Positions 1 through 10,529 of a DNA stretch of 64,000 bases are shown in pieces. Source of the DNA: Cordylochernes scorpioides (taxonomy: Eukaryota > Arthropoda > Arachnida > Pseudoscorpiones > Chernetidae); NCBI GenBank assembly GCA_030710605.1, contig CP092870.1:55451532-55515531 (forward strand), in the 5' to 3' direction. How positions within the stretch are numbered: the first letter of the stretch is position 1; each line of letters begins with the position of its first letter. The translations under genes and the position numbers were made by a program. The notes below the pieces were generated by a model that saw only the letters and a program-made list of their open reading frames with translations, was not told the origin of the DNA and did not search any database.

Positions 1-267
1 TATTACACGTACTGTACATATGTGGCCTAAACAAACAAGATATCTACAACAGCAAGTCATCAATATACTAGGAGGTCTGCGTGAGTTGGTTTGAGCAATC
101 AACTGATGGATTATAAAAAAAAAACGTATTTACATCCCAAACACGACACCAGCCATCTCTGTCTTGAGCTCGATGTACCATCTCGGTGATCGTTAAGCAA
201 GTGAGTTTCTCTAATTGGTACTCGAAGCGTGTTGGCGGGCGTCCAGGTATGCGTCGCTCAGACTTAT
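1..267. other. Left edge, no gene recognised
   Basis: I see no gene, RNA or repeat boundary that I can support in this stretch. It is ordinary AT-rich DNA with no long reading frame. Confidence 0.5.
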
Positions 268-330
268 ATATTGGGAGTATAAATAAGTTCGTGCGGCTTT
301 AATAAAGATGGCGCTACTAGTTTTATTGTT
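268..330 (+). repeat. Mariner-like terminal fragment
   Basis: The segment containing TTCGTGCGG and the following AAGATGGCGCTACTAG matches 53985-54030, the left end of a decayed mariner element. Only the terminus is present and it is fused directly to a Gypsy gag fragment. The identification rests on that internal match. Confidence 0.45.
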
Positions 331-416
331 GCACCTGGTTGCAGCTTGGCAGGCTCTTCAAACTTGATTCTCTCCTGCGCTGGGTCTTGCATCTTACCAG
401 AGCGTGTTTCAACCAT
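327..416 (-). pseudogene. Gypsy gag 5' fragment (second copy)
   Basis: On the minus strand this is the first ~30 codons of the same gag as at 7665-8093, beginning with MVE.RSGKMQDPAQ and ending in a stop right after PGATI. The start codon at 414-416 follows the shared leader motif ATAAATTTGTAGG. It lies immediately downstream of the LTR-like segment at 441-705, which suggests an LTR-gag junction of a second, truncated copy. It is a dead fragment. Confidence 0.6.
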
Positions 417-440
417 CCTACAAATTTATATCGGGCAATA

Positions 441-705
441 ATGAGAAAACTCTACTTTAAGTAGCCTCCAGAATAATCATTCATTTCTCACATCAAAGAG
501 AGCAGAGAAGTCACACAGTGTACTAAAATACAAAGAGTGATTTTTTTAAATACATAAATCTGTTTATAAAATATATATTCTGTTTAATAAAATAAATAAA
601 TATAATATATAAATTAGAATTTATAATATATAAATCTGAATTTAAAATATATGAAAATGAAATTACAAATTAAAATAAAATAGGTGCATTAACCATGATG
701 CAACA
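441..705 (-). mobile_element. LTR-like segment of the outer Gypsy element
   Basis: Read on the minus strand this starts TGTTGCATCATGG right after a purine tract (GGAGAGGGGGAAG, about 706-718), the expected polypurine tract and 3' LTR start. The distal limit is uncertain because the sequence decays into AT-rich DNA before the gag fragment at 327-416. No matching intact 5' LTR is present near 8.2 kb, so the length cannot be confirmed. Confidence 0.5.
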
Positions 706-828
706 CTTCCCCCTCTCCATAGGTCGTCACGTCATCGTGAGTGACCTCATCAATTCTTTCAAAATAGGGTTTGAGTCTTGAGACATGGACTATCAATGGG
801 TCTTGGCCAGGATTATATCCCGACTTAA

Positions 829-1839
829 TTAATTATTTACATTGGACAGCTTCTTTAATATTCGATATGGGCCAAAATATTTCCTCAATAGTTGTTTACA
901 TTTTCCGATTTTCCTGACTGGTATCCAAACTGCCACTAAATGTCTTGGTTCATAGATTTTCTCATTGTTGTTTTTTCCATTGTTTCTTTTCATTCTTTCC
1001 TGAGTCTTCTCTATGTTGTTAACGATTACCTGTCTCGTCCTTGCTATTTTAACTAAGTGATTTTCTATATATTCATCGTAATCGTTCATGTTACTGTCCA
1101 TTGGGATATTCTCGTCGTCTAAGAGGGGCATGGGTTCCCTCCCAAACAACAGTAAAAATGGAAAGTAGCCTGTGGTTTCTAGAATCGTGGTATTATACGC
1201 GTGGGATATAAAAGGGAGGAATTTGTTCCGGTTATTCTGGTCTGTGTTCACATACATGCTGATCATATTGATTAAAGTTCTATTTTGCCGTTCCGTTAGT
1301 CTGTTAGTCTGGGAGTGGTAGCTCGTTGTGAAGCAAAGTTTAACTCTGCATATTTTCATTGCCTCCTTCATCAAATTGCTAGTGAATTGTGAACCTCTAT
1401 CGCTAATAAGAAATCTTGGGGCCCCGTGACGTAAAATAATATGTTCGATTAAAAATGTAGAGACTTCTTTCACTGTTGCTTCTGATAATGCCTTCGTTTC
1501 AGCATTATCGGTATGATATTCAGTCAACACGATTATCCACTTCCTTCTTCTTTTCGTTAATGGCAAGGGGCCAACAAAGTCAATTCCGATTCTTTTAAAA
1601 GGGTAGTTAGCTGGGGGAATAGGTTGTAAAAGTCAAGAATGCAAATGATTTGAACCTTTCCGACTTTGGCAAAGGTGGCACGTCTTTACAAATTCTAAAA
1701 AATCTTTCGGAATGCAAGGCCAATAGTATTTATTCTTCAATAGGTATGTGGTTCTGGCGACGCCCAGATGGTCATTCAGCATATGGTTGTGATATTCACT
1801 CATGATTTTCTTCTTTCTCTTCTTTGGCACTACCAGCAA
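829..1839 (-). pseudogene. Gypsy integrase (outer element)
   Basis: Two minus-strand pieces. At 1633-1839 is the HHCC zinc domain (H..H then CHLC) with the usual YYWP motif. At 829-1566 is the catalytic core, with ISDRGSQF carrying the second Asp and NRLTERQNRTL carrying the Glu. The position normally occupied by the first Asp (TDY) reads TEY, so the DDE triad is broken. The C-terminal part keeps the GPY module (KYFGPYRILKKL). A frameshift or gap separates the two pieces. The family role is insertion of the cDNA; this copy cannot be functional. Confidence 0.85.
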
Positions 1840-2093
1840 CCTTGCCTAACTTCAGGATTTGCATTTTTCTTGTCGAGACACCCATTTTCTTCTTTAAAGT
1901 TCTGTGTAATTAAACGCTTGTTTCCACTAAGGTTCTGCTTAATATTCTCAATAAAATCCTCCTTTTATTCTACTTTTATATTCAGAAATAGTATTTCATA
2001 ATCTAGGTCTTATTCGTTTTCCGGTAAGGGTTCTCTAGATAGACCATCAGCGTCCAGATATTTTTCACCCGATTTGTGTATAATTTCGAAATT

Positions 2094-3213
2094 TTATTTC
2101 TGAATCTTCAGTGCCGATCGTGATAATCGACCGGTTGGATCTTTCAGATTCTTGAGCCAGCATAGATCATGATGATATATTACGATTTTGAAATGCCTTC
2201 CAAAAAGGTAGGGTCGTAACTTGGACATTGACCACACAAAAGTTAGACATTCTTTTTCTGTAGTCGAATATTTTTTCTCCGGTTTGCTCAGTGTTCGACT
2301 CAAATATGAGATCACTTTTTCTTTATCGCCGAACCATTGGACTAATGTTGTACTCAAGCCGATGTTAGACGCGTCAGTATGAATATAAGTAGTTGCATTC
2401 GGATCAAAGTGCCTTAAGATTGGGGAATTTATCAATTCTACTTAAGGGTTTGAAATTATTTTTCTTGATTTTCTGTCCAGGTAAAAGGCACATTCTTTTT
2501 TATATGATTGGTTAATGGATCAGCAATTTTCGAAAAACCTTTGATGATTTCTCTATAATATGAGCACATTCCTAAAAATGACTGAACTTCCTTTATCTTT
2601 TCGGGCCGAGGAAAATCTCTAATAGCCTTGATATTATGCTCCGCTGTTTTTTACCATCGAAAGCAAATTGGCTTTTTTTTGTTCAATTTTAAATTGGCCT
2701 CGCGAAGACATCTTAAAACAGCTTCTATTTATTTAGATGTGTTTAAAAATCCGAGCTATATATGATTACGTCATCCAGATAACAGAGACAAATTTGCCAT
2801 CTAAGATTGCCAAGCATATTTTCCATGTTCCTTTCAAATGTAGCAGATGCATTGCATAGTCCGAAGGGCATTATGTTGAACTCATATAGGCCTAAGGCTG
2901 TAGTGAAGGCTGTCTTTTCCTTATCTTTCTCCTCAACCTCTACTTGTCAATATCCTGATTTAAGGTATATTGCTGAACAGTATTTGGATCCTTGAAGTGT
3001 TTTCAATACTTCATCAATTCTGGGAATTGGGTAAACATCCTTCACTGTTACATCATTCAATTTTCTGTAGTCCACGCAGAATCTGTACTTACCATCTCGC
3101 TTCGTGACCAATATTACGGCGAAGGACCATGGACTCGAGGATGGTCTAATTATGCCGTCTCTGACAATTTCATTAATTTCCTTTTTATGATTATCTCGCT
3201 CTTTAGCGCTCAC
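2094..3213 (-). pseudogene. Gypsy reverse transcriptase-RNase H (outer element)
   Basis: Minus-strand fragments. At 2947-3213 are the RT fingers (DGIIRPSSSPW, KYRFCVDYRKLN) ending at motif A, where the catalytic Asp is Tyr (AIYLKSGY). The YLDDVI catalytic box survives at 2764-2781 in another frame. At 2094-2435 is RNase H ([23 protein letters not shown]), where TDHH reads IYHH, removing another acidic residue. Several indels separate the pieces. Active relatives copy RNA to DNA; this one is decayed. Confidence 0.85.
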
Positions 3214-3269
3214 CCTATACGGCTTGTGCTTGATCGGTTTCGCACCTTCTGAATCAATCCGATGTTTCG

Positions 3270-4072
3270 CTAAGTTGGATATCCTAATCCCGAAGAAAAC
3301 AAATCCGCGAGAGAGAACTTTTCCAAAACTTGTTTAAATTGCTCCTTTTCCTTATATGATAAATTTTCGCTTGTCTGAAATTGAGGTTCTTCATGTTCCT
3401 TTCGTTCAATTTCTTCCATTATATTCACTTTGGCTGGCTGGCTTCCGAAGCACAAGGTTTGTTTTTTAATATTTTTAATGGACGAGGATAAGGGTTTGTC
3501 ATCCAGATATGTTTCCTTATTCGAAACATTTATTAAGCTTCTCGCTAGTCGAAGTCCATTTGTTTGAAACATTTTATTGTTCTCCTCGATAATGTATTCG
3601 CCATCCTCTGCTTCTTCAAATGCCTCAATCAATATAATAGAAATTTCTGGTATAATGGAATCTTTTGCCCATTTTATTTACTTCTGTTGATATTTGATTA
3701 TGTCACGATTTCCTGTCAAGTCATATTTGATTATTTCACGCTCACAATCAATTTTTGCGTTCATTTTCTTAAGAAAATCTCGTCAAAGTATGAAGGCATA
3801 TTTTGGATTTAATAAAATATTTATTTTGCCAATATTTCGGCTGGCTGAACGCCAACCTTTATCGAGGCATTACATTTTTGTAACATATTTCCTGCGATAT
3901 ATAATTCTTTGCCATCGGGTCCGGAGCACATTTTATCAGGGTTTATTATTTCAAGACCTGTATTAAGAGCTGTACTAAGGTCGACCACTGAAAGATCGGG
4001 GCCTGTATTAATCAAAGCTTCGCAGATACCGATTCTATCCACGTTAATGTTCATTTTATATTTAGGGTCCAC
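3270..4072 (-). pseudogene. Gypsy protease and PR-RT spacer (outer element)
   Basis: At 3821-4072 on the minus strand the retropepsin motif ALI-DTG-ADLSVV reads ALINTGPDLSVV, so the catalytic Asp is Asn and the next small residue is Pro. The 3270-3632 piece is the acidic spacer that leads into the RT (SYKEKEQFKQVLEKFSLADLF). The frame is interrupted between 3633 and 3820. Inactive by sequence. Confidence 0.7.
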
Positions 4073-4109
4073 TTTTTTATTCCATTTATGGTCGAGTTGC
4101 TTTGATTGA

Positions 4110-4402
4110 AAGACTCAGGCGCGAAGCTTAGTTTAAATCTTCCAACGCGGCATAGCTATTCCATGTGGAGTACTCGAGTGCGTGCTATTACTTACGTCAG
4201 CGTAGAGCAGAACGTGTCCTGGCTTGTTACACTTGAAACACATTGGTCTCCCGTCTTCTGTCCTATTCTTGTTTGAATTTGGACTCTTATTGTATGTTTT
4301 CCTCGGGTAGATTGGTTTTGGTTCAGGATTGGGAGGGTAAGGTCGTTGAGGCTTGTTCTGGTAGTACCTCGGAGCTGGGGCCTGGGGCTTGGAGGTGTTC
4401 TG
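4110..4402 (-). pseudogene. Gypsy gag nucleocapsid end (outer element)
   Basis: In one minus frame a Pro/Gln/Asn-rich linker leads to a zinc knuckle reading MCFKCNKPGHVLLY, that is C-x2-C-x4-H-x4-Y, with the last Cys lost. The same frame continues across the nested element: the coding sequence at 7461 and above joins it at the TTCTG target duplication. This shows that the inner element inserted into gag. Confidence 0.7.
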
Positions 4403-4613
4403 TGCAATATATTCTAGTCAGAAGACTTGAAAATACTATTTATTTTCAATGCAAAAAACAAACATAGCTAACACGATTCAACACTAAAATACCACGAACG
4501 TCTATTTACACAAACACTATATATATACACATATACTCACAATTATCATCATTAACTCTGTGCACAAAATATTGAATAAAACAATTCTTAAATTAATTAG
4601 CTAATATATTACA
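4403..4613 (-). repeat. 3' LTR of nested element
   Basis: A 211-bp repeat matching 7247-7455 nearly base for base, starting TG and ending CA. It carries an AT-rich centre. The polypurine tract lies just beyond its high-coordinate end. Confidence 0.93.
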
Positions 4614-4624
4614 CCATCTTCCCC

Positions 4625-5473
4625 CTACATGCTTTGATATCGCACAGGAGGTCTCCGATCCCTTGGAGGGTTTCTTCTTGGCAGGGGCCTTTCCTCCATC
4701 CCGGCTTCTCTGTCTGAGGGACACGCAGATTCCCATGGATTGCTTTCAATCTCCACACCTAGGTCCCCGGACATTGGATCCTGCGGCTGTCCAGCTGTTT
4801 CCGACGAAAACGATTCTCTGTCCCTCCGACTGTTCATACTCTCAGGAGCCATCCATATTGGGTCCTCTTCCTCCTTTCTTTCCTTTTTGGCCTCATCTTC
4901 ACTTTCACCACTACTCCATCTTCTCCTTATCTGATCTCGGTGGTAGGTCTTCACCTGTCCATTTATCAAACCTGTATAGACTCGAGACCCCTTTATGCCC
5001 ACTATTCTTCCTGGGATCCATCCGACACCTCTAAAATTCTTACACCACATCTGGTCGTTCACCTCGAACTCCTCTTGGCCTTTTCCTCGGTCATACCTCA
5101 TCTGCCTGGCCTGTCGTTCCCTCACCCTATTTTCCAGACTCTGGTGTATTAATGTCAGTCTGGTCCGAAGAGACCGCCCCATAAACAGCTCTGACGGAGT
5201 CTTCCCAGTTGTCTCATGCGGCGTGCATCGATACGTGAGGAGAATTCTTGACAGTGTATCTTGAATGGTATCTTCAAACTTCCTTTTATTTTTTTCCAAG
5301 GCCATCTTTATCAATTGAACCGCTCTTTCCGCCAAACCATTTCTCTGTGGATGGTACGCTGGAATCAGAGTTTGCTTGACTCCATTTCTTTCGAAAAAAC
5401 TCTTCATCTCTACCCCTGTAAACTGTGGGCCATTATCCGACTGAAAAAAAACTAGGGGCATTTGCCAATCCAA
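4625..5473 (-). pseudogene. Integrase C-terminal two-thirds of nested element
   Basis: A 282-codon minus-strand frame. It contains the second Asp (QSDNGPQFTG) and the Glu (NGLAERAVQLIK), the KTPSELFMGR motif and a basic, acidic-patched C-terminal tail ending RRPPVRYQSM. The zinc domain and first Asp are missing because the RT sequence is joined directly upstream of SDNGPQF. The frame is otherwise open, so the break is a deletion rather than slow decay. It resembles mag/K02A2.6-type Gypsy integrases, by general memory of that family. Confidence 0.85.
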
Positions 5474-5546
5474 AAGGCATTCTTTTAAACCTAAAAAGCC
5501 CCTTATGCGTATTAATAGTCAGGAGTGGCTGGGTGCTAGGGTCTAC

Positions 5547-6668
5547 CTACAATTGAAGGTATGCATTACTCAAATCTAGTTTAGAGAAATACTTCCCTCT
5601 GGCCAAGACGGAAAACAGGTCCTGCTGAGTAGGTAGTGGATAGGCCGCAGTATCCAAGAACCTATTTAAAGTTACTTTGAAATCGCAACAAATCCTAAAC
5701 TTTTTATTCTTCTTGGGCACTACCACCACTGGAGTTGCCCACTTGCTGCTTGGTACTTGATACAAATAGCCCTTTTCCACCATTCTTTCTAGTACCTCGT
5801 TTACCGCCATTCTAATCGCAAAGGGTACTGGTCGGGCCTTATGAAATATGGGGTTCACATCCTGAATATTCACTGCAAATGTGAATCCCTTTATTGGATC
5901 TGTTGTATCCCCGAACACAGCCTGGTGTCCTCTCAATAATTGCGCCAACGTGTCCTCCAAAGGCATCTGATCTACAAAATTTCCAATTTTCAACACATTG
6001 ATCCATTCTCTCCCCAACAAGGCCTTCCTTTCTCCTCTCACCACGACAGCTCTAAGCCTAGCGATTGTTCCCCGAAAATCGACCTTAACATCTATTCCAC
6101 CCAGAATCGGTACCACAGTTCCGTCATAGGTCTTAACAATTATTCCCGCATCTTTTACCTGCACGTCTGGGATATATCTCTTGAAATCCTTCTCCGATAT
6201 TAAAGTCAGACAGCTGCCCGTATCGATTTCAAAAGTCATCAAAATATCCTCTACTCTCACCTTAATCACATAGGGAGGTTCATTCGTAGCATACTTGACT
6301 CTATAATCATACGTCCTCATGAAGACCATTCTTTGAACGGATTCTTCCTCCTCCTCCTCTTCTTGATCCTCAATCCGATGAATCTTTCTCTGGTTCAGAA
6401 ACCGGCTCACCTGTCTTCCGCTTGTATGTTCCTCACGGCTCCTGCAGATGGTTGCAATGTGGCCTCTTTTCCCCGCATCTAAAACAGGCCTCTCTAAAAC
6501 TGCATAAGTCTTTATGTAACCTCCCGCAATGTTTGCACTTTCTCTTTTGCTCTCTATCATATCTATCCCCGACTTCTGCGCGTATTTTGTCCACGTTATC
6601 TGCAGGCTCATTGAAATGGAATATTTTGGTATTTTTCTCTGCTGCCTCCATCGAAAACGCAATTTCAA
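5547..6668 (-). pseudogene. Protease-RT N-terminus of nested element
   Basis: A 373-codon open frame. Its early part repeats gag sequence in a shifted frame (zinc-knuckle remnant GHIATICR). It then gives protease with the active site FEIDTGSCLTLIS, the RT entry region (VNIQDVNPIFHKARPVPFA, KKFRICCDFKVTLN) and motif A (SKLDLSNAYLQL). A stop follows. The frame then resumes for about 25 codons (GLFRFKRMPFGLANAP) before the deletion junction. The YxDD box and RNase H are absent. Confidence 0.85.
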
Positions 6669-7029
6669 TTACTCTTGCCAACGGCACATCTCCTTCAGAC
6701 AAGATCCTCCTCTGAATTTTTGCATTTCTCAGTCCGCACACTAATTTGTCTCTTAAAGATTCCTTCAAAAATTCGCCAAATCCACAAGTTGAGGCAAGCC
6801 GTTTAATTTCCACCAGATATTCCGATACACTTTCCGTTTCCTTTTGTATTCTTCCAAAAAACATAAATCTCTCCACGATTATAGATAGCTTTGGGGAAAA
6901 ATATTCAACAAGTTTCTCTATTAATGCTTCATACTTATACTCTTTAGGTAACTTCGGACTACATAAATTTTCCAATGTATCATACGCCTTCCCGCCAATT
7001 AGCGTCAACAAATAGGCTCTTTTCTCCAT
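6433..7029 (-). pseudogene. Gag of nested element
   Basis: A 198-codon frame with the capsid-like segment LLTLIGGKAYDTLENL and KYEALIEKLVEYFSPK. A cysteine-rich tail follows (CKHCGRLHKDLC, CFRCGEKRPHC) that fits nucleocapsid zinc knuckles. A one-base shift in an A-run near 7030 separates it from upstream gag codons (MFIERLEQFLILEEANG frame). Gag packages element RNA; this copy is disrupted. Confidence 0.8.
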
Positions 7030-7246
7030 TTGCTTCTTCTAGAATTAGAAACTGTTCCAAACGCTCGATGAACATACAAAAATTTCATTTTTTCCATCAA
7101 ATTCCTTAAAATGGTAATGAGCCATTATGAAACAATTTTTTCTTATGTAAATTTCTAAAATTTCTTTCTTCTTTAATTTTAAACAAAATTCTTCCAATTA
7201 CCTCATACTATCGCTTGGGTACTTACTCTTAAATCCTCGTCGCCAA

Positions 7247-7455
7247 TGCAATATATTCTAGCCAGAAGACTTGAAAATACTATTTATTTTCAATGCAAAA
7301 CAACCATAGCTAACACGATTCAACACTAAAATACCACGAACGTCTATTTACACAAACACTATATATATACACATATACTCACAATTATCATCATTAACTC
7401 TGTGCACAAACAATTGAATAAAACAATTCTTAAATTAATTAGCTAATATATTACA
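7247..7455 (-). repeat. 5' LTR of nested element
   Basis: A 209-bp partner of 4403-4613, followed on the minus strand by the TGGCGACGAGG primer-binding-like sequence and flanked by TTCTG at 7456-7460. Confidence 0.93.
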
Positions 7456-7664
7456 TTCTGGTATGGCATTCTGAACGACGGAGCGTTCTTCCATTGCTTT
7501 TGATGATGTGGACAGGTTACACGATTCAAGAAGTTCGTTGGTATTTTTGGAGGGTTTAGGTAGAGGGCAAAATAATATTATTTCTTTAACCCTCCAATAA
7601 CCCAATTTATCTTAGTCTCTTCTTTCATTTGGGGGTCGACCTTGTAGCACAGTACAAGGATATC

Positions 7665-8093
7665 CTATGCAAACCTGAGTTCAGGTTCATTCCACTGTTT
7701 CTCTCTGTTTAGCCTCATCTTCATTTCTTCTTTGTTGGCGTCTGAGGCAAAATCCTGAATTAGGCGAATCTTGAAATTTTCCCAGCTGGAGAAACCTATC
7801 TTGTGTAGGTTCAGCCAAGTTTTAGCGCTACCAATCATATTCTTGGCAGCATAGCGGGAAATAATGCAGTCTGTCCAATGGTATAGGAAGCCAATTTCTT
7901 CAAGAGATTCAAACCATGGGCGACGGTATTCTGTTCCATCATACTTGGGGATGTCTATGTTATGATTCAAGACAACTGGATCGACACTTGCATCACGACC
8001 AATTGTTGCACCAGGTTGCGGCTTTGCAGGCTCTTCAAACTTGATTCTCATCTGTGCCGGGTCTTGCATCTTACCAGAGCGTATTTCAACCAT
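7665..8093 (-). pseudogene. Gag N-terminal region of outer Gypsy
   Basis: A 142-codon minus-strand frame beginning MVEIRSGKMQDPAQ. It contains the matrix/capsid-like stretch IPKYDGTEYRRPWFESLEEIG and WENFKIRLIQDF, ending ELRFA. It is the gag start of the outer element; related starts occur at 327-416 (minus) and 31700-31793 (plus). The distal gag lies beyond the nested insertion at 4110-4402. No catalytic role; a capsid precursor by family. Confidence 0.8.
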
Positions 8094-8195
8094 CCTACAA
8101 ATTTATGTAAGGGAATATGAATATGATTGATCAACCAAAACAGAAGAAAGTAACTTTTTCATATTTTCAATCTCTCTTTTTGGGAGAGTGCCTGC

Positions 8196-8203
8196 TTTTA
8201 TAA
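8196..8203 (-). promoter_or_regulatory. TATA box in LTR remnant
   Basis: On the minus strand GGGAGTCTTATAAAAGCAGG lies about 100 bp upstream of the outer gag start. This is the expected place for an LTR promoter. The rest of the 5' LTR is missing beyond about 8260. Confidence 0.4.
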
Positions 8204-8340
8204 GACTCCCATGCATCGGCAAGCTGATATGGTTAGACCTTTTCGTCATAGGAATGTAGACTATTTATGAATATAAAACGGAAAAGCTATAAATTCCTTC
8301 ACTCCCATTGTTATGGGAACGATCTATCACGCCTGCCGTG

Positions 8341-8463
8341 GCCGAGATACATCGAGAGAGCAAGACACTTCCTGAGCCTGGAGAACGATACTGCCCGCTC
8401 CGACTATCCTTCCTTGTCGGACCCCGGGCATTCCTCCGAGCCAGACGTCGCTCTCCTTTCACC
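8341..8463 (+). repeat. 123-bp LINE module, copy 1
   Basis: Starts GCCGAGATACATCGAGAG. It encodes PRYIERARHFL in one frame and recurs almost identically at 9211-9333. Confidence 0.85.
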
Positions 8464-9210
8464 TTCAACGACGACGACGGCAATGCCATCTCTGGTGATC
8501 AGCTTAGGTGTTTCCTTCGAGAGTGCTTAAGCAGTCGCTTCGCCCAGGTTCCAAGCTCGTCTGAGACCATCGCCGACTTTCTAGCTGAAGTGACTATCTT
8601 AGAGTTCGACGAGTGGAACCAGTTCTTTCTCGCCGATATCTCCCGCGACCAGATAGGGGTAAACATCCATTACCCTGCGAGTTTGTCAAAGCCTTTGATG
8701 ATTTCTTTGCCGAAGTACTTCGTCAAATCTTTAAAGGTTCTTGACGCCGCGGGACTTTTCTTCCGTCTTCAAGACTCAGCAAAGTCAACTTTCTCCCGAT
8801 GTCGCACGTTAGCCCGGGGTGACAGGCATTCCGTCCAATCAGCCTACTAACGACTGTCTATAGGCTCCTCTGCGGTGTGCTCATGGACCGTATGAGCCTT
8901 CATCTGCCAGAGTGTCAGACCTACGCCGATACGGAAGGGTCCGCCCGCTGAGATTTTGCGCGAGTGTCTGACAAAGTCGTTTGGGAACCTAGACATGACA
9001 CGCTGCTGGCTGTCATCTCTCTGGACCTGAAGTCGACATTCTAAAGCCTGTAAAAGAGCTACCGGTTCCACTTGTTGTAAACTTGGGACTACAATCTACT
9101 TTCCTAGGGTGGGTTGATCTTCTACGGGGAAACAGACGCCTCCCTCCGGGTCGGAGATGTCTACACCAAGGCCTTCCTGCTTCTCAACGGGGTGAGGCAG
9201 GGCTGCCACC

Positions 9211-9333
9211 GCCGAGATACATCGAGAGAGCAAGACACTTCCTGTGCATGGAGAACGATACTTCCCGCTCCGACTATCCTTCCTTGTCGGACCCCGGGCA
9301 TTCCTCCGAGCCAGACGTCGCTCTCCCTTCACC
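9211..9333 (+). repeat. 123-bp LINE module, copy 2
   Basis: Same 123-bp module, here fused right after the RT motif GVRQGC, replacing the expected PLSP continuation. This points to template switching or recombination between LINE copies. Confidence 0.85.
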
Positions 9334-9934
9334 GCTGAAAGAGGGTCCAGATCTCACTGTTCGCCTATGGCTAGTTAAGGCGATTGATCATGCTAACTTC
9401 TGTCATCTGGCTCTCACTAAAGAGAAGGAGACTAATAAGCCGATGGAAGATTGCCTCCAGCGTCCATGAGCTGTACCACCGGGTTTTGCATCCTAACATC
9501 CTGAGGTCCTTGTGTCTACGAGGTGACAATAAGTTATTGCGGCCGCTAGATCTGCTAACTCCCAGGCGCCTCAACCCTAGCGCACTCAATACATGCTGCG
9601 CTCCTAAACGCGGAGTATCTGGGAGACTTCTACAGCGTCTCTTGCAAGAATACACAAGCTCTAGATATTATGCGAAGCACGAGCCGGAGAATATCCTGCG
9701 GGGATAGGCAATGTCCATTACCCGCCTCACTGTTACCTACTTGGATTTTCTCTATTTCACTTTCAAAATAAGTGCATATAGGCTAGTACCTCCCCTCATG
9801 GACAAAATTTGAAGAAGTGGAAAGGCTTCGATATTGCCAGACCACTGATTTTTTTATGGAGACAGAGGCAATGTTTACACACATGGTTATCTCGTGTGTC
9901 TTCTATAATGGTTACTGTGTATCAAATATCTTTC

Positions 9935-10228
9935 AGAATTGGTATAAACCGTTGGTTTTCGACCGCTACGACCCGGGTTCGATTCCCGCATTGGGGACTT
10001 TTTTGATTAAAAAAAATGCTCCAATGGCCCCCGACTCTTGAAAAAGTCAAACCCCACCAAAGAGTGCAACTACCCAAACGGCGCTCTGGCACATTTTTAA
10101 GTGCAAAGTCGTACTGCTTTTCAATGTGTAGACATGTGGTGCACTTACAATAAAAGCAGTCGCCTACTTCTACCCAACATGATCATCATGTCCTGTACCA
10201 CGTGTACTAGGGATAAGCAAGAAGAAGA
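9935..10228 (+). mobile_element. tRNA-derived SINE, copy 1
   Basis: The head contains TTTTCGACCGCTACGACCC and a perfect Pol III B box (GGTTCGATTCC). The body shares AAATGCTCCAATGG and GCAGTCG with 13845-14010, 14497-14792 and 48488-48790. The tail ends near CTAGGGATAAGCA. The head resembles a tRNA 3' half. Such elements are Pol III transcribed and moved by a partner LINE. Confidence 0.75.
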
Positions 10229-10239
10229 GTTATTATCTG

Positions 10240-10525
10240 AATCTCAATATATATGCTAAAAGGTAAAACTTCCTTAAGTTTTGTCCATGATTGTATACAC
10301 AAAATTTTATATTGAAAATAATCTCTCACGCACAAATAGAAACTCTGGTTTCTCTAAGAACATAAACAATGTATTATTCTTCTTTCTTATCTCCACACTG
10401 GGTAAAGTAGAATGCGTCTGCCTTTGTCATCAAGAATGGGAGCACTACTCAGTGGCAGGCCGACTTAGCTTCAAAAAAATGCCCACCACTGTCATGAGGA
10501 ACAGACGCCATGTGCAGAAACAATG
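10240..10525 (+). repeat. Fragments of dispersed repeats
   Basis: 10240-10295 is one unit of the TACAACTTCCTTAAG..TTTTGTCCATGA family seen at 29055-29390, 34650-35215 and 57350-57665. 10380-10525 (AGAATGCGTCTGCCTTTGTC) is the inverse of 33045-33200. Confidence 0.6.
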
Positions 10526-10529
10526 TACT

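Larger units (their letters stand above)
4403..7455 (-). mobile_element. Nested LTR retrotransposon with internal deletion
   Basis: The element is bounded by two ~210-bp LTRs (TGCAATATATTC...ATATTACA on the plus strand) and flanked by the 5-bp target duplication TTCTG at 4398-4402 and 7456-7460. On the minus strand a purine tract (AGGGGGAAGATGG) precedes the 3' LTR. TTGGCGACGAGGATT follows the 5' LTR as a TGG-type primer-binding site; the tRNA is not identified. Gag, protease and partial RT are fused to integrase by a large deletion near 5455-5470. LTRs differ at only a few positions, so it is much younger than its host element. It is non-autonomous. Confidence 0.93.
441..8260 (-). mobile_element. 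Decayed Ty3/Gypsy element (outer, host of nested insertion)
   Basis: Gag, nucleocapsid, protease, reverse transcriptase, RNase H and integrase pieces occur in the normal Gypsy order on the minus strand. Their frames are broken by stops and frameshifts. Several catalytic residues are changed: the protease DTG has become NTG, the RT motif-A Asp has become Tyr, an RNase H Asp has become His, and the first integrase Asp has become Glu. The gag is split by a complete second LTR element at 4403-7455. The 5' LTR is reduced to a TATA-bearing piece near 8.2 kb. This is an old, inactive copy. Confidence 0.85.
8308..9715 (+). pseudogene. Scrambled LINE ORF2 (Tx1/L1-like RT remnant)
   Basis: Plus-strand reading in shifting frames shows RT landmarks: FRPISLLTTVYRLLCGVLMDRM near 8831-8900, motif A as VISLDLKSTF near 9020, and FYGETDASLRVGDVYTKAF leading to GVRQGC at 9180-9205. 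These fit the L1/Tx1 group by recall of that family; the clade is uncertain. After GVRQGC the sequence jumps into a second copy of a 123-bp module also present at 8341-8463. The catalytic YxDD was not found. The region is GC-richer than its surroundings. Rearranged and dead. Confidence 0.6.

Noticed and set aside
9935-10000. tRNA-like sequence with a perfect B box
   Set aside because: Only the T-arm half is tRNA-like and the same sequence heads three other dispersed copies, so it is a SINE and not a tRNA gene.
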